Of a stretch of 64,000 bases of DNA, positions 37,851 to 46,246 are shown one piece after another (within the stretch, counting starts at the first letter, position 1; every line of letters starts with the position of its first letter). Made by a program: the position numbers and the translations under genes. This DNA is from Rhizobium sp. EC-SD404 (GTDB lineage: Bacteria > Pseudomonadota > Alphaproteobacteria > Rhizobiales > Rhizobiaceae). The stretch lies in the NCBI RefSeq assembly GCF_902498825.1, contig NZ_LR701459.1, positions 3,292,564 through 3,356,563 on the forward strand. Reading direction: 5' to 3'. Below the pieces are notes generated by a model. It was not told the DNA's origin and ran no database searches. It worked only from the letters and a program-made list of their open reading frames with translations.

Positions 37851-38744
37851 ATGAGCGAACTGCCGCAAAAACCTGTCTTCCGCTTTGCGCCGAGCCCCAA
37901 CGGCGCCCTGCATCTCGGCCACGCCTATTCGGCGCTTTTGAACGAGCAACTGGCGCGGAAGACCGATGGCCGGTTGCTGCTGCGCATCGAGGACATCGAC
38001 CAGACGCGCTGTACGCCCGCGCTCGAAGCGCAGATGATCTCCGATCTGGCCTGGCTCGGCCTGGATTTCGCACCACCCCATCGGCGCCAGTCGGATCATT
38101 TCGAGGACTACCGGCAGGCTCTCGATCAACTGATCGGGCGCGGACTGGCCTATCCCGCCTTCATGAGCCGTGGCGACATTCGAGCGTGGATCGGTGACCA
38201 GGAGCGTGAGACGGGCAAGCCATGGCCGCGCGATCCGGACGGAGCACCGATCTACCCTGCCTTGGATCGTCACCTCTCCGCTTCCGCAAGAGAAGCCCGG
38301 ATCGCCTCAGGTGAACCTTTCGCGTGGCGGCTCGATATGGAAGCCGCGCTCGCCATGGTGGGCGAGGAACTGAGCTGGTTGGAGACCGGTGAAGGCCCTT
38401 CAGGCGCGCACGATATCATTGCCGCCGAACCGGCCGTATGGGGCGATGTGATGCTGGCACGTCGGGACACGCCGACCAGCTATCATCTGTCCGTGGTCGT
38501 CGACGACGCGCTGCAGGGCGTCACCGACGTCGTGCGCGGTCGAGATCTCTTTTTTGCCACGGCGATCCACCGCCTGTTGCAGCACCTGCTCTCGCTGGCC
38601 GCGCCGCGCTACCACCATCATCGGCTGATCCTCGGCGACGACGGGACGAAACTGTCGAAGAGCAAAGGCGACACGGGGATCGCGGCCCTGCGCGATGCAG
38701 GCATCGATCCCGTCACGATCCGCATTAAGCTCGGATTTCGCTAG
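37851..38744 (+). CDS. gluQ: glutamyl-Q tRNA(Asp) synthetase
   Basis: Truncated class I glutamyl-tRNA synthetase paralogue that attaches glutamate to queuosine in tRNA-Asp. HLGH (21-24) and KLSKS (near 267) are the two class I signatures. The protein stops after the catalytic core (297 residues) and lacks an anticodon-binding domain, as the family does. The zinc-ligand cysteines found in E. coli YadB are not seen in the corresponding segment LAYPAFMSRGDIRAW. Its stop overlaps the small membrane-protein gene by 4 bases on the opposite strand. Confidence 0.94.
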   Translation: MSELPQKPVFRFAPSPNGALHLGHAYSALLNEQLARKTDGRLLLRIEDIDQTRCTPALEAQMISDLAWLGLDFAPPHRRQSDHFEDYRQALDQLIGRGLAYPAFMSRGDIRAWIGDQERETGKPWPRDPDGAPIYPALDRHLSASAREARIASGEPFAWRLDMEAALAMVGEELSWLETGEGPSGAHDIIAAEPAVWGDVMLARRDTPTSYHLSVVVDDALQGVTDVVRGRDLFFATAIHRLLQHLLSLAAPRYHHHRLILGDDGTKLSKSKGDTGIAALRDAGIDPVTIRIKLGFR

Positions 38745-39037
38745 AAATCCATGCGCATGAGAATGCGCTTCACCACAGCCAGGAAGAACAGCGATCCGAA
38801 GCCGCCTGCGATGCCGGCAGCAAACCGGATCTCCGTCGCGTCCATCGGCATGCGCATCGCTTCATAGGCCATCAGACCGAGATAGAAGCCGGCAGCGAGC
38901 ACGATCATGTTGCCGAGGGCACCAAAGCCCTGCCTGCCCATGACGGCATCCATCGCCTGCCCGACCAGAAATCCACCCATCAGCGCAAGGATCGCAAAAA
39001 TGGTGGACCATTCGACCGAAAGATCCCCGAGCATCAT
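38741..39037 (-). CDS. small membrane protein, function unknown
   Basis: 98 residues with three predicted hydrophobic helices (about 12-32, 40-58 and 72-92). A polar loop holds EAMRMPMDATEIR, and the C-terminus ends KRILMRMDF. I do not recognise the family beyond conserved hypothetical proteins of Hyphomicrobiales. It overlaps gluQ by 4 bases tail to tail. The first two codons are both ATG, so the start may be shifted by one codon. Confidence 0.75.
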   Translation of the reverse strand: MMLGDLSVEWSTIFAILALMGGFLVGQAMDAVMGRQGFGALGNMIVLAAGFYLGLMAYEAMRMPMDATEIRFAAGIAGGFGSLFFLAVVKRILMRMDF

Positions 39038-39144
39038 GCTCGCACCTCCAACGCTTCACCCATTGCTAAAATACCACTGGCCGCTGTCGGCTGCGATGGG
39101 ATTGTGGAGATTGGGTAAACGGCGTCCTAGCGGCACACCGACAA

Positions 39145-39993
39145 TTAGGCGTCGTCCTTGTGGATCGACCGGTAGCGCAGGATCGCGGCATTCACTTCGG
39201 CGCCGAGAATGAAGATCGCGGCCACGATGTAGAGGAAGAACAGCGCGATCACGATCGAGGCGAGGCCCGCATAGGTCGACACATAAGTCGCGAAACGCTT
39301 CAGATAGGACGCAAAAAGGCTTGCGGCGACCAGCCAGCAGAAGATCGTCAGTCCGACACCCGGCAGGACCTCGGTCAGCTTGCGCCGGCCGGCTGGCAGC
39401 CAGAGATGCGATATCGCAAGGCCGATGATGAGGACGGATACGGCCACAACGATGCGCCAATTGTCGATCATCGACGTCGTTGCATCCATCCAGGGCAGCC
39501 AGTCCCGCGCCAGACGAACGGCGAGCGGGGCAAGGACGAGCAGGAAGCTGATCGCCATGAAGACGAAGGATGCGATGAAAACGAAGCCGAGGCTTTGCGC
39601 ACGCGTCAGGTACCAGGGCCGCCGATCGGCCACGCGATAGGCACGGTTGAGCGAGATGCGCAGCGCCTCGACGCCATTCGATGCGAAAAACGCCGCCGCC
39701 AGGACACCGATCGTCAAGAGATCGAAGCGATCCTGCGTCAGCACGTTTTCGACTTCGCGCGCGATAGGCTCGGCGATGGTCTGCGGCCAGGTGTCGAAGA
39801 TCAGGTGGACAGCCGTTTCGGAAAACGCGTCGGCGCCCAGATAACTCGCCAGCGCCGTCCCGAAGATCATGAAGGGAAAGATCGCCATGATCGTCGAAAG
39901 CGCGACATGGCTCGCCATCGCCCAGCCATCTTCGTCATTGAAGTGGTTGAAGGCGTCGAGCGCTATCCGGTAGGTCTTCTTGTAGACGCCCAT
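39145..39993 (-). CDS. YihY/virulence factor BrkB family membrane protein
   Basis: Six-helix inner membrane protein of the YihY (formerly BrkB, once called RNase BN in error) family; the function is unknown. The N-terminus DAFNHFNDEDGWAMASHVA and the segment LPGVGLTIFCWLVAASLFAS are family-typical. The ATG at 39993 (MGVYKKTYR) is preferred to the open-frame start at 40038. The C-terminus is short and charged (KDDA). It is divergent from the SDR gene, with about 80 bases between. Confidence 0.93.
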   Translation of the reverse strand: MGVYKKTYRIALDAFNHFNDEDGWAMASHVALSTIMAIFPFMIFGTALASYLGADAFSETAVHLIFDTWPQTIAEPIAREVENVLTQDRFDLLTIGVLAAAFFASNGVEALRISLNRAYRVADRRPWYLTRAQSLGFVFIASFVFMAISFLLVLAPLAVRLARDWLPWMDATTSMIDNWRIVVAVSVLIIGLAISHLWLPAGRRKLTEVLPGVGLTIFCWLVAASLFASYLKRFATYVSTYAGLASIVIALFFLYIVAAIFILGAEVNAAILRYRSIHKDDA

Positions 39994-40074
39994 TCTCGTA
40001 AAGTCGCACTTCAGCCCAGGCGGTTCGGCAACGCGCACCGTTCCGCGCCCATCTCATCAAGCGGTGCATCAAGC

Positions 40075-40911
40075 ATGACACAAATACGTTCCATTCTCTT
40101 AACCGGATGCTCATCCGGTATCGGCGCCCATTGCGCACGGGCGTTGCAGGCCGAAGGCTGGCGCGTGCTGGCGACCGCGCGCACTGAGGCCGACCTTGCT
40201 GCACTTTTGGCCGATGGGATCGAGGCGTTCCCGCTCGACTACCGCGACGGGACATCGATCGCGGCACTTTTCGATACCGTGATGGCTGCGACGGGCGGTA
40301 CGCTCGACGCGATCTTCAACAATGGCGCCTATAGCCAGCCCGGCGCGGTGGAAGACCTGCCGGTCGAAGCCCTGCGCGAGCAATTCGAGGCAAATGTCTT
40401 CGGCTGGCACGATCTCACGCGGCGCATCGTGCCGGTCATGCGCGCTCAGGGGCATGGGCGCATCGTCCAGTGTTCGTCCATCCTCGGTCTCGTTCCGATG
40501 CCCTATCGCGGCGCCTACAATGCGTCGAAACATGCGATCGAGGCGCTCAGCCTCACCATGCGCATGGAACTGAGGGGCACCGGCATTCATGTCAGCCTGA
40601 TCGAACCCGGCCCGATCGAATCCAAGATCGCGATCAACGCACTTCGCTACGTGGAAAAATACATCGATATCGAAAACTCGGTGCATCGCGCAGCTTATGA
40701 AAAGCAGCTTGCGCGGCTGCGACAAGGCGGCGTGAAGTCCAAGAACAAGCTGGGGCCGGAAGCCGTACATGCAGTTCTGCACCACGCGCTGAATTCGCCG
40801 AAGCCACGGCCGCACTATGCCGTGACGCGTCCGGCAAAACTCGGCATCGCGATGAAGCGGATTTTGCCGTCAGCCTTTTTCTACGACATGCTCGCTCGGC
40901 AGGACCCTTGA
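40075..40911 (+). CDS. short-chain dehydrogenase/reductase
   Basis: Classical SDR with the NAD(P)-binding TGCSSGIG motif, an NNGAYS equivalent of NNAG, a catalytic Ser in CSSILG, and Y-x3-K in YNASKHA. The EPGPIES motif follows the active site, as is usual. The size (278 residues) and the C-terminal HYAVTRPAKLGIAMKRILP match the SDR group often annotated as DltE or retinol-type; the substrate is unknown. The frame is open far upstream, but the ATG at 40075 gives the normal N-terminus. Confidence 0.92.
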   Translation: MTQIRSILLTGCSSGIGAHCARALQAEGWRVLATARTEADLAALLADGIEAFPLDYRDGTSIAALFDTVMAATGGTLDAIFNNGAYSQPGAVEDLPVEALREQFEANVFGWHDLTRRIVPVMRAQGHGRIVQCSSILGLVPMPYRGAYNASKHAIEALSLTMRMELRGTGIHVSLIEPGPIESKIAINALRYVEKYIDIENSVHRAAYEKQLARLRQGGVKSKNKLGPEAVHAVLHHALNSPKPRPHYAVTRPAKLGIAMKRILPSAFFYDMLARQDP

Positions 40912-41021
40912 AGCGCCGCCATCGCGACACTCTGTCCGCGAACGAAGTGCGGCGTGGCAATAACGGCGCGATGCACTATGTGTGGTGCTCTCACAGGCCA
41001 AAGTGCAAGCGGTAAGCCGAC

Positions 41022-41219
41022 ATGGAAAACATCACCTACGCCCTCGCCATCATCGTCATGGCGGCCGTCGCGGTCGTTCTCGTGCGCGGCCTTTTCCATA
41101 TGATGCGAGGCGGCGACGGCATCACGTCGAACAAGCTGATGCAGATGCGCATCTTTCTGCAGTTCATCGCGATCGTTCTCATCGTCGTCACCCTGCTCTT
41201 GACCAATGGCGGGCGCTGA
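41022..41219 (+). CDS. HIG1-domain / twin transmembrane protein
   Basis: 65 residues with two helices (about 7-25 and 43-62) separated by a short polar loop HMMRGGDGITSNKLMQMR that is characteristic of the HIG1 domain. Bacterial members of this family have been linked to cytochrome oxidase supercomplexes in related groups; here that is only inference. It precedes the cobalamin adenosyltransferase gene by 30 bases on the same strand, as in many rhizobial genomes. Confidence 0.88.
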   Translation: MENITYALAIIVMAAVAVVLVRGLFHMMRGGDGITSNKLMQMRIFLQFIAIVLIVVTLLLTNGGR

Positions 41220-41249
41220 TCGCGCCAAGACAATGCGGGGGGACGACAT

Positions 41250-41819
41250 ATGGTTCGACTGAACAAGATCTACACGCGCACCGGAGACGATGGCACCACC
41301 GGCCTCGTCAGTGGTGATCGCCGCGCCAAGGACGACGCGCGCATCGAGGCATTCGGCACCGTCGACGAGGCCAATTGCACCATCGGCATGGCGCGGCTCC
41401 ACACATCGGGCAGCGAACTCGATGCGGTGCTCTCGCGCATCCAGAACGATTTCTTCGATCTCGGCGCCGATCTCGCCACGCCGCATACGGACGAGAAGCT
41501 GGAATACGAGCCGTTGCGCATCGTTGGCGCCCAGGTCGACTGGCTGGAGACACAGATCGACCGTCTCAATGCCGATCTCGAGCCGTTGAAATCCTTCGTG
41601 CTGCCGGCCGGCACGGCACTGGCCACCCACCTCCACCTCGCGCGGACGATTGCACGACGGGCAGAACGTGCGATGGTGACGCTTGCGGCCAACGAGACGA
41701 TCAATCCCGACGCGCTGCGTTACATCAACCGCGTCTCGGACTTCCTGTTCGTCGCAGCCCGCCACGCCAACGCCAAGGGCGAAGGCGACGTCCTGTGGGT
41801 CCCGGGCAAGAACCGCTGA
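41250..41819 (+). CDS. cob(I)yrinic acid a,c-diamide adenosyltransferase, PduO type
   Basis: Transfers the adenosyl group from ATP to cob(I)alamin, making coenzyme B12. The PduO signature is TRTGDDGTTGLVSGDRR near the N-terminus, followed by VDEANCTIGMAR. The conserved ARTIARRAERAM and DALRYINRVSDFLFVAAR motifs line the active site. 189 residues is normal. The next gene, a rhomboid protease, begins 28 bases downstream and is probably cotranscribed. Confidence 0.95.
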   Translation: MVRLNKIYTRTGDDGTTGLVSGDRRAKDDARIEAFGTVDEANCTIGMARLHTSGSELDAVLSRIQNDFFDLGADLATPHTDEKLEYEPLRIVGAQVDWLETQIDRLNADLEPLKSFVLPAGTALATHLHLARTIARRAERAMVTLAANETINPDALRYINRVSDFLFVAARHANAKGEGDVLWVPGKNR

Positions 41820-41847
41820 CGCCATCAACCGGCCATCGGGGGTGGCG

Positions 41848-42588
41848 ATGTTCGTTCCGATCCACGACGCCAACGATCTTCGTCACATCCGGCTGCAGGT
41901 AGTCACGCTCGGGCTGATCGCCGCCAACGTCCTCATCTATTTCACGACGGCGCTGGACGGTCTCGACAGCGAGGCCGTGCTCGCGACGGTCTACGGTCTC
42001 GGCTACATTCCAGCGGTCGCAAACGGCCACCTCGATCTCGCGCCGGCGCTGACGATCGTGCCCGATGCGGCGACCTACATCACCTACGCCTTCCTGCATG
42101 GCGGCCTCCTGCACCTTGCCGGCAACATGGCCTTTCTCTGGGTGTTCGGCGACAATGTCGAGGATGCGATGGGGCATGTTCGCTTCCTCCTCTTCTACCT
42201 GCTCTGCGCTGCGGCCGCCGCGATGGCGCATGGACTTCTCTATCCGTTTTCCGAAGTGCCGTTGATCGGGGCCTCAGGCGCGGCATCGGGCGTGGTTGCG
42301 GCCTATCTCCTGCTCCATCCGCGCGTTCGCTTGTGGGTGCTCGTCTTCGGCCGCATTCCCGTTCCCGTGCCCGCCTATCTCGCTTTGATCGCCTGGATCG
42401 CATACCAGTTCGGCATGCTCGTCATCGATCTCGGCGGCGAAGTGTCCTGGGCGGCGCATGCGGGCGGCATCGTTGCGGGGCTTGTGCTGCTGCCCCTGAT
42501 GAAGCGCCGCGACGTGCCGCTTTTCGACCGCCGGATCGTGCGCCCGCGGGCCGTGACGGTCGTGCCCGCCATCCGTCGCGACATTTGA
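41848..42588 (+). CDS. rhomboid family intramembrane serine protease
   Basis: Six-helix membrane protease. The catalytic dyad is Ser143 in GASGAASG and His204 in AAHAGG; the conserved HLAGNMAFL supplies His89 and Asn93 near the active site. A GGGGG-type ribosome-binding site precedes the ATG at 41848. The C-terminus is a short basic tail. It shares strand and likely operon with the adenosyltransferase gene. Substrates are unknown. Confidence 0.93.
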   Translation: MFVPIHDANDLRHIRLQVVTLGLIAANVLIYFTTALDGLDSEAVLATVYGLGYIPAVANGHLDLAPALTIVPDAATYITYAFLHGGLLHLAGNMAFLWVFGDNVEDAMGHVRFLLFYLLCAAAAAMAHGLLYPFSEVPLIGASGAASGVVAAYLLLHPRVRLWVLVFGRIPVPVPAYLALIAWIAYQFGMLVIDLGGEVSWAAHAGGIVAGLVLLPLMKRRDVPLFDRRIVRPRAVTVVPAIRRDI

Positions 42589-42590
42589 CT

Positions 42591-42606
42591 TTTACGTAAG
42601 CGTAAG
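42591..42606. promoter_or_regulatory. candidate LiuR-type operator upstream of etfB
   Basis: TTTACGTAAGCGTAAG lies just beyond the rhomboid stop codon, about 150 bases before etfB. MerR-family LiuR regulators of branched-chain amino-acid and fatty-acid catabolism bind sites close to TTTACGTAAACGTAAA; this one differs at two positions. Electron-transfer flavoprotein genes are among reported LiuR-type targets in some proteobacteria. No liuR gene is in the window. Confidence 0.35.
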
Positions 42607-42758
42607 TTACCTCTCGACCGATGTCGAGCGGTCCTGGACGCGATTGAAATCCGCGGGGAATGGCGTATGCATGTCGCGAATTGGCCGCCTTGCCGGCTTC
42701 CCGGTGAGGCAAACCAACCCCGTCCGCGTCCAAGTCCGCGTTCTAGAAAGGGAAGAGA

Positions 42759-43508
42759 ATGAAGATCCTCGTGCCGGTAAAAAGGGTGGTCGACTACAAC
42801 GTGAAGATCCGCGTCAAGGCGGACGGTTCGGGCGTCGAACTGAACAACGTGAAGATGTCGATGAACCCGTTCGATGAGATCGCCGTCGAAGAGGCGCTGC
42901 GGCTCAAGGAAGCCGGCAAGGCCGAGGAAGTGGTCGTCGTTTCCGTCGGGCCCGCGAAGGCCGAGGAAACGCTGCGCACCGGTCTCGCCATGGGTGCCGA
43001 TCGCGCGCTCCTGATCCAGACGGACGACGTCGTCGAGCCACTGGCCGTCGCCAAGCTGCTCAAGGCCGTCGTGGCGGAAGAAAATCCCGATCTCGTCATT
43101 CTCGGCAAGCAGGCGATCGACGACGACAGCAACCAGACCGGCCAGATGCTGTCTGCGCTGCTCGGCTGGGGCCAGGGCACCTTTGCCTCCAAGGTCGAAC
43201 TCGGCGACGGCAAGGTCAACGTGACCCGCGAAGTCGATGGCGGACTGCAGACGGTGGAACTGAAGCTGCCGGCCGTCGTGACAACGGATTTGCGCCTCAA
43301 CGAGCCGCGCTATGCATCGCTTCCGAACATCATGAAGGCCAAGAAGAAGCCGCTCGACAAGAAGACGCCGGCCGATTTCGGTGTCGATACGACGCCGCGC
43401 CTCAAGGTCCTGAAGACCGAGGAACCCGCCGGCCGTTCGGCAGGGGTCAAGGTCGGCTCCGTCGAGGAACTGGTACAGAAGCTCAAGAACGAAGCCGGCG
43501 TGCTTTGA
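42759..43508 (+). CDS. etfB: electron transfer flavoprotein beta subunit
   Basis: Beta chain of the flavoprotein that takes electrons from acyl-CoA dehydrogenases and passes them to ETF-ubiquinone oxidoreductase. The N-terminus [19 protein letters not shown] and the [17 protein letters not shown] motif, which contacts partner dehydrogenases and is a methylation target in other species, are diagnostic. 249 residues is normal. A purine-rich GGGAAGAGA sits before the ATG. It forms an operon with etfA 75 bases downstream. Confidence 0.97.
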   Translation: MKILVPVKRVVDYNVKIRVKADGSGVELNNVKMSMNPFDEIAVEEALRLKEAGKAEEVVVVSVGPAKAEETLRTGLAMGADRALLIQTDDVVEPLAVAKLLKAVVAEENPDLVILGKQAIDDDSNQTGQMLSALLGWGQGTFASKVELGDGKVNVTREVDGGLQTVELKLPAVVTTDLRLNEPRYASLPNIMKAKKKPLDKKTPADFGVDTTPRLKVLKTEEPAGRSAGVKVGSVEELVQKLKNEAGVL

Positions 43509-43583
43509 TGTGATTTTCAGCGTTCGCCTGAGGCTCGGTCGAGAGACCGACATGCCTCGGCCCGCTCAAGGGAGAAACGACAG

Positions 43584-44513
43584 ATGACCATTCTTCTCGT
43601 CGCAGAACACGACAATGCAACGCTTTCCGACCAGACGGCGAAGGCGCTTTCCGCCGCTTCAAAGATCGGCGGAGACGTCCACGTCCTCGTCGCCGGCAAG
43701 GGCGCGCAGGCTGCCGCCGACGCGGCCTCCAAGCTGCAGGGCGTCGCCAAGGTTCTGCTGGCCGATTCCGAGAGCCTGGAACACCGCCTCGCCGAGCCGA
43801 CCGCAGCGCTGATCGCAAAGCTTGCAGCCGACTACGACACGGTGATCGCTCCCGCGACCACCATGGGCAAGAACGTGCTGCCGCGCGTCGCCGCACTGCT
43901 CGACGTCATGCAGCTGTCCGACATCATCGAAGTCATCGACGCGACGACTTTCAAGCGCCCGATCTATGCCGGCAACGCGCTGCAGACCGTGCAGACCAGC
44001 GATGCGAAGAAGGTGATCACCGTGCGCACGGCCTCCTTCCAGGTGGCTGGCGAGGGTGGTTCGGCGAGCGTCGAGACCATCGACGCCGGCGAAAATCCGG
44101 GTGTGTCGTCCTTCGTCGGTGAGGCGATTGCCGAAACCGATCGTCCCGAACTCACCTCCGCGCGGATCATCGTGTCCGGCGGCCGTGCGCTCGGCTCCAA
44201 GGAAAAGTTCGAGGAGGTGATGCTGCCGCTCGCCGACAAACTCGGTGCCGCGGTCGGCGCTTCGCGCGCTGCAGTCGACGCCGGTTACGCGCCGAACGAC
44301 TGGCAGGTCGGCCAGACCGGCAAGGTCGTCGCCCCCGATCTCTACATCGCCTGCGGCATCTCCGGCGCGATCCAGCACCTTGCCGGCATGAAGGATTCCA
44401 AGGTGATCGTCGCGATCAACAAGGACGAGGAAGCACCGATCTTCCAGGTCGCCGATTACGGCCTGGTCGCGGATCTCTTCACCGCGCTTCCGGAACTCGA
44501 AAAAGCGCTTTGA
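43584..44513 (+). CDS. etfA: electron transfer flavoprotein alpha subunit
   Basis: Alpha chain, carrying the FAD-binding domain in its C-terminal half: [13 protein letters not shown], then [23 protein letters not shown] and [10 protein letters not shown]. The FAD is held between alpha and beta subunits. 309 residues is normal. AAGGGAGAA precedes the ATG. A hairpin follows before the dehydrogenase gene, so read-through may be partial. Confidence 0.97.
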   Translation: MTILLVAEHDNATLSDQTAKALSAASKIGGDVHVLVAGKGAQAAADAASKLQGVAKVLLADSESLEHRLAEPTAALIAKLAADYDTVIAPATTMGKNVLPRVAALLDVMQLSDIIEVIDATTFKRPIYAGNALQTVQTSDAKKVITVRTASFQVAGEGGSASVETIDAGENPGVSSFVGEAIAETDRPELTSARIIVSGGRALGSKEKFEEVMLPLADKLGAAVGASRAAVDAGYAPNDWQVGQTGKVVAPDLYIACGISGAIQHLAGMKDSKVIVAINKDEEAPIFQVADYGLVADLFTALPELEKAL

Positions 44514-44536
44514 TCGCACACCGATTCGTACATTAG

Positions 44537-44575
44537 AGCGCTGGCCGGGGTGGACGCATGCCACCCGGCCACGCT
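44537..44575 (+). terminator. GC-rich hairpin between etfA and hbd
   Basis: The left arm AGCGCTGGCCGGGGTGG pairs with the right arm CCACCCGGCCACGCT, with two single-base bulges and a short loop. It is followed by AGTTTCCCTC, so the U-tract is weak. It may be an attenuator, a terminator or an mRNA-stability element. Confidence 0.5.
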
Positions 44576-44618
44576 AGTTTCCCTCACTCTTTCAAGACAT
44601 GGCGGAAACAGAGGGTCA

Positions 44619-45500
44619 ATGACCAGCACAATTCGTAGCGTCGGCGTGGTGGGCGCGGGACAGATGGGCTGCGGTATCGCCCAGGTGTGTGCCCTCGCCG
44701 GATATGACGTCCGTCTTCACGATGTGACGACCGAGCGCATCGAAACGGGGCTTGCGACCATCAACGGCAATCTCGCGCGTCAGGTTTCTTCGGCAAAGCT
44801 GCCGGAAGCCGAGCGCAGCAAGGCACTGTCGCTGATCAAGGCCGCTCCCACCATGGACGACCTCGCTTCGATGGATCTCGTGATCGAGGCCGCGACAGAA
44901 GACGAAAGCGTCAAGCGCAAGATCTACCAGCAGCTCTGCCCTGTCCTCAATCCCGAGGCGATCCTCGCCACCAACACGTCGTCGCTGTCGATCACGCGTC
45001 TCGCCTCGTCGACCGACAGGCCCGAACGCTTTATCGGCATTCACTTCATGAATCCGGTGCCGGTGATGAAGCTCGTCGAACTGGTTCGCGGTATCGCGAC
45101 GGAAGACGACACGTTCCAGTCCGCCAACAAGTTCGTCGCCTCGCTCGACAAGACGATCACGGTCGCGGAAGACTTCCCGGCGTTCATCGTCAACCGCATT
45201 CTGCTGCCGATGATCAACGAGGCGATCTACACGCTCTACGAAGGTGTCGGCACGGTCGAAGCGATCGACACCGCAATGAAGCTCGGCGCCAACCACCCGA
45301 TGGGCCCGCTGCAGCTCGCCGACTTCATCGGCCTCGACACGTGCCTGTCGATCATGCAGGTCCTCTATGACGGCCTCGCCGACAGCAAATACCGCCCCTG
45401 CCCGCTCCTCGTGAAATACGTTGAAGCCGGTTGGCTCGGCCGCAAGTCCGGCCGCGGGTTCTACGATTATCGCGGCGAAGTGCCCGTCCCGACGCGGTAA
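44619..45500 (+). CDS. 3-hydroxybutyryl-CoA dehydrogenase
   Basis: NAD(P)-dependent enzyme acting on 3-hydroxybutyryl-CoA in fatty-acid or polyhydroxybutyrate-related metabolism. The dinucleotide motif GAGQMGCGIAQV and the catalytic His region (GIHFMNPVPVMKLVE) are intact, as is ILATNTSSLSIT. The start at 44619 (MTSTIRSVGV) has AGAGGGT upstream; the frame extends to 44550. 293 residues is the single-function HbdA/PaaH size, with no hydratase domain. Confidence 0.94.
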   Translation: MTSTIRSVGVVGAGQMGCGIAQVCALAGYDVRLHDVTTERIETGLATINGNLARQVSSAKLPEAERSKALSLIKAAPTMDDLASMDLVIEAATEDESVKRKIYQQLCPVLNPEAILATNTSSLSITRLASSTDRPERFIGIHFMNPVPVMKLVELVRGIATEDDTFQSANKFVASLDKTITVAEDFPAFIVNRILLPMINEAIYTLYEGVGTVEAIDTAMKLGANHPMGPLQLADFIGLDTCLSIMQVLYDGLADSKYRPCPLLVKYVEAGWLGRKSGRGFYDYRGEVPVPTR

Positions 45501-45522
45501 AACGGCGTCGGCTGTCCTATCT

Positions 45523-46209
45523 TCAAATCCCCTTTGCCGTCTTCACCAGCTTGATGGCGTCGTCGCCGGCCCAGGCGGCGGGGCCGTTCATGGCGGCCAG
45601 GAGGCAGGAGTTTTCGTCGATGAGGAGTGTCACCGGCAGGCCGAAGGCGAGGCCCTGGGACTTGAGGTCGTTGAAGATATCCATGGACGCATCGCGGTAA
45701 AGGGCGAGATTGTCGACGCCGATCTCTTCCAGGAAGGCGCGCGGCTTTTCCTCGTCGCCGAGGTCGATATTGACCGTCACGACCTCGAAGTCGGCATCGC
45801 CGAGACGCTCCTGAAGTTCGGCGAGGTCGGGCATTTCTTCCCGGCATGGGGCGCACCATGTGGCCCAGAGATTGACCAGCAGCGTCTTGCCGTCGAAATC
45901 GCCGAGCGTCATCGGCTCGCCGTCAGGACCATTGAAACCGAGCGAGGCGAGCGAAACCGGCGTTTCCGTCGGAGACATCGCCGCAACAGCGCCGGTGGCG
46001 ACCGGCGTGAGCGCCGCGACGCGGTCATCGGTGGCCGGGCAGCTTGCCGCATCGGTCGCGCCTTGAAGCGAAACGGCCGCCACCTCGTTCATCGGCGGCG
46101 TGCGGTCATTGCCAGACGGACTGCCCTTCACGTATACCGCCCCGGCACCAGCCAGGACACCAAGAACGACGGCGGCGATTGCCAGTTTCGCGGTGGACAG
46201 GCTCTGCAT
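45523..46209 (-). CDS. tlpA: TlpA-family thiol-disulfide reductase, membrane-anchored
   Basis: Periplasmic thioredoxin-like reductase, needed for cytochrome c oxidase maturation in rhizobia (copper-site or heme ligands). An N-terminal helix (about 9-29) anchors it. The redox motif is [14 protein letters not shown] cis-proline sequence, GLPVTLLID, follows. An Ala/Thr-rich linker with one extra Cys (ASCPAT) lies between the anchor and the domain. The ATG at 46209 has AGAGGGA upstream. It is divergent from argH with only 37 bases between. Confidence 0.92.
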   Translation of the reverse strand: MQSLSTAKLAIAAVVLGVLAGAGAVYVKGSPSGNDRTPPMNEVAAVSLQGATDAASCPATDDRVAALTPVATGAVAAMSPTETPVSLASLGFNGPDGEPMTLGDFDGKTLLVNLWATWCAPCREEMPDLAELQERLGDADFEVVTVNIDLGDEEKPRAFLEEIGVDNLALYRDASMDIFNDLKSQGLAFGLPVTLLIDENSCLLAAMNGPAAWAGDDAIKLVKTAKGI

Positions 46210-46246
46210 TATCGCGATCCCTCTCAATCAGACCGTTGGACTCAAC

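Noticed and set aside
42375..43553. 392-codon minus-strand frame across rhomboid and etfB
   Set aside because: Antisense to two well-supported genes and an operator region; no conserved motif.
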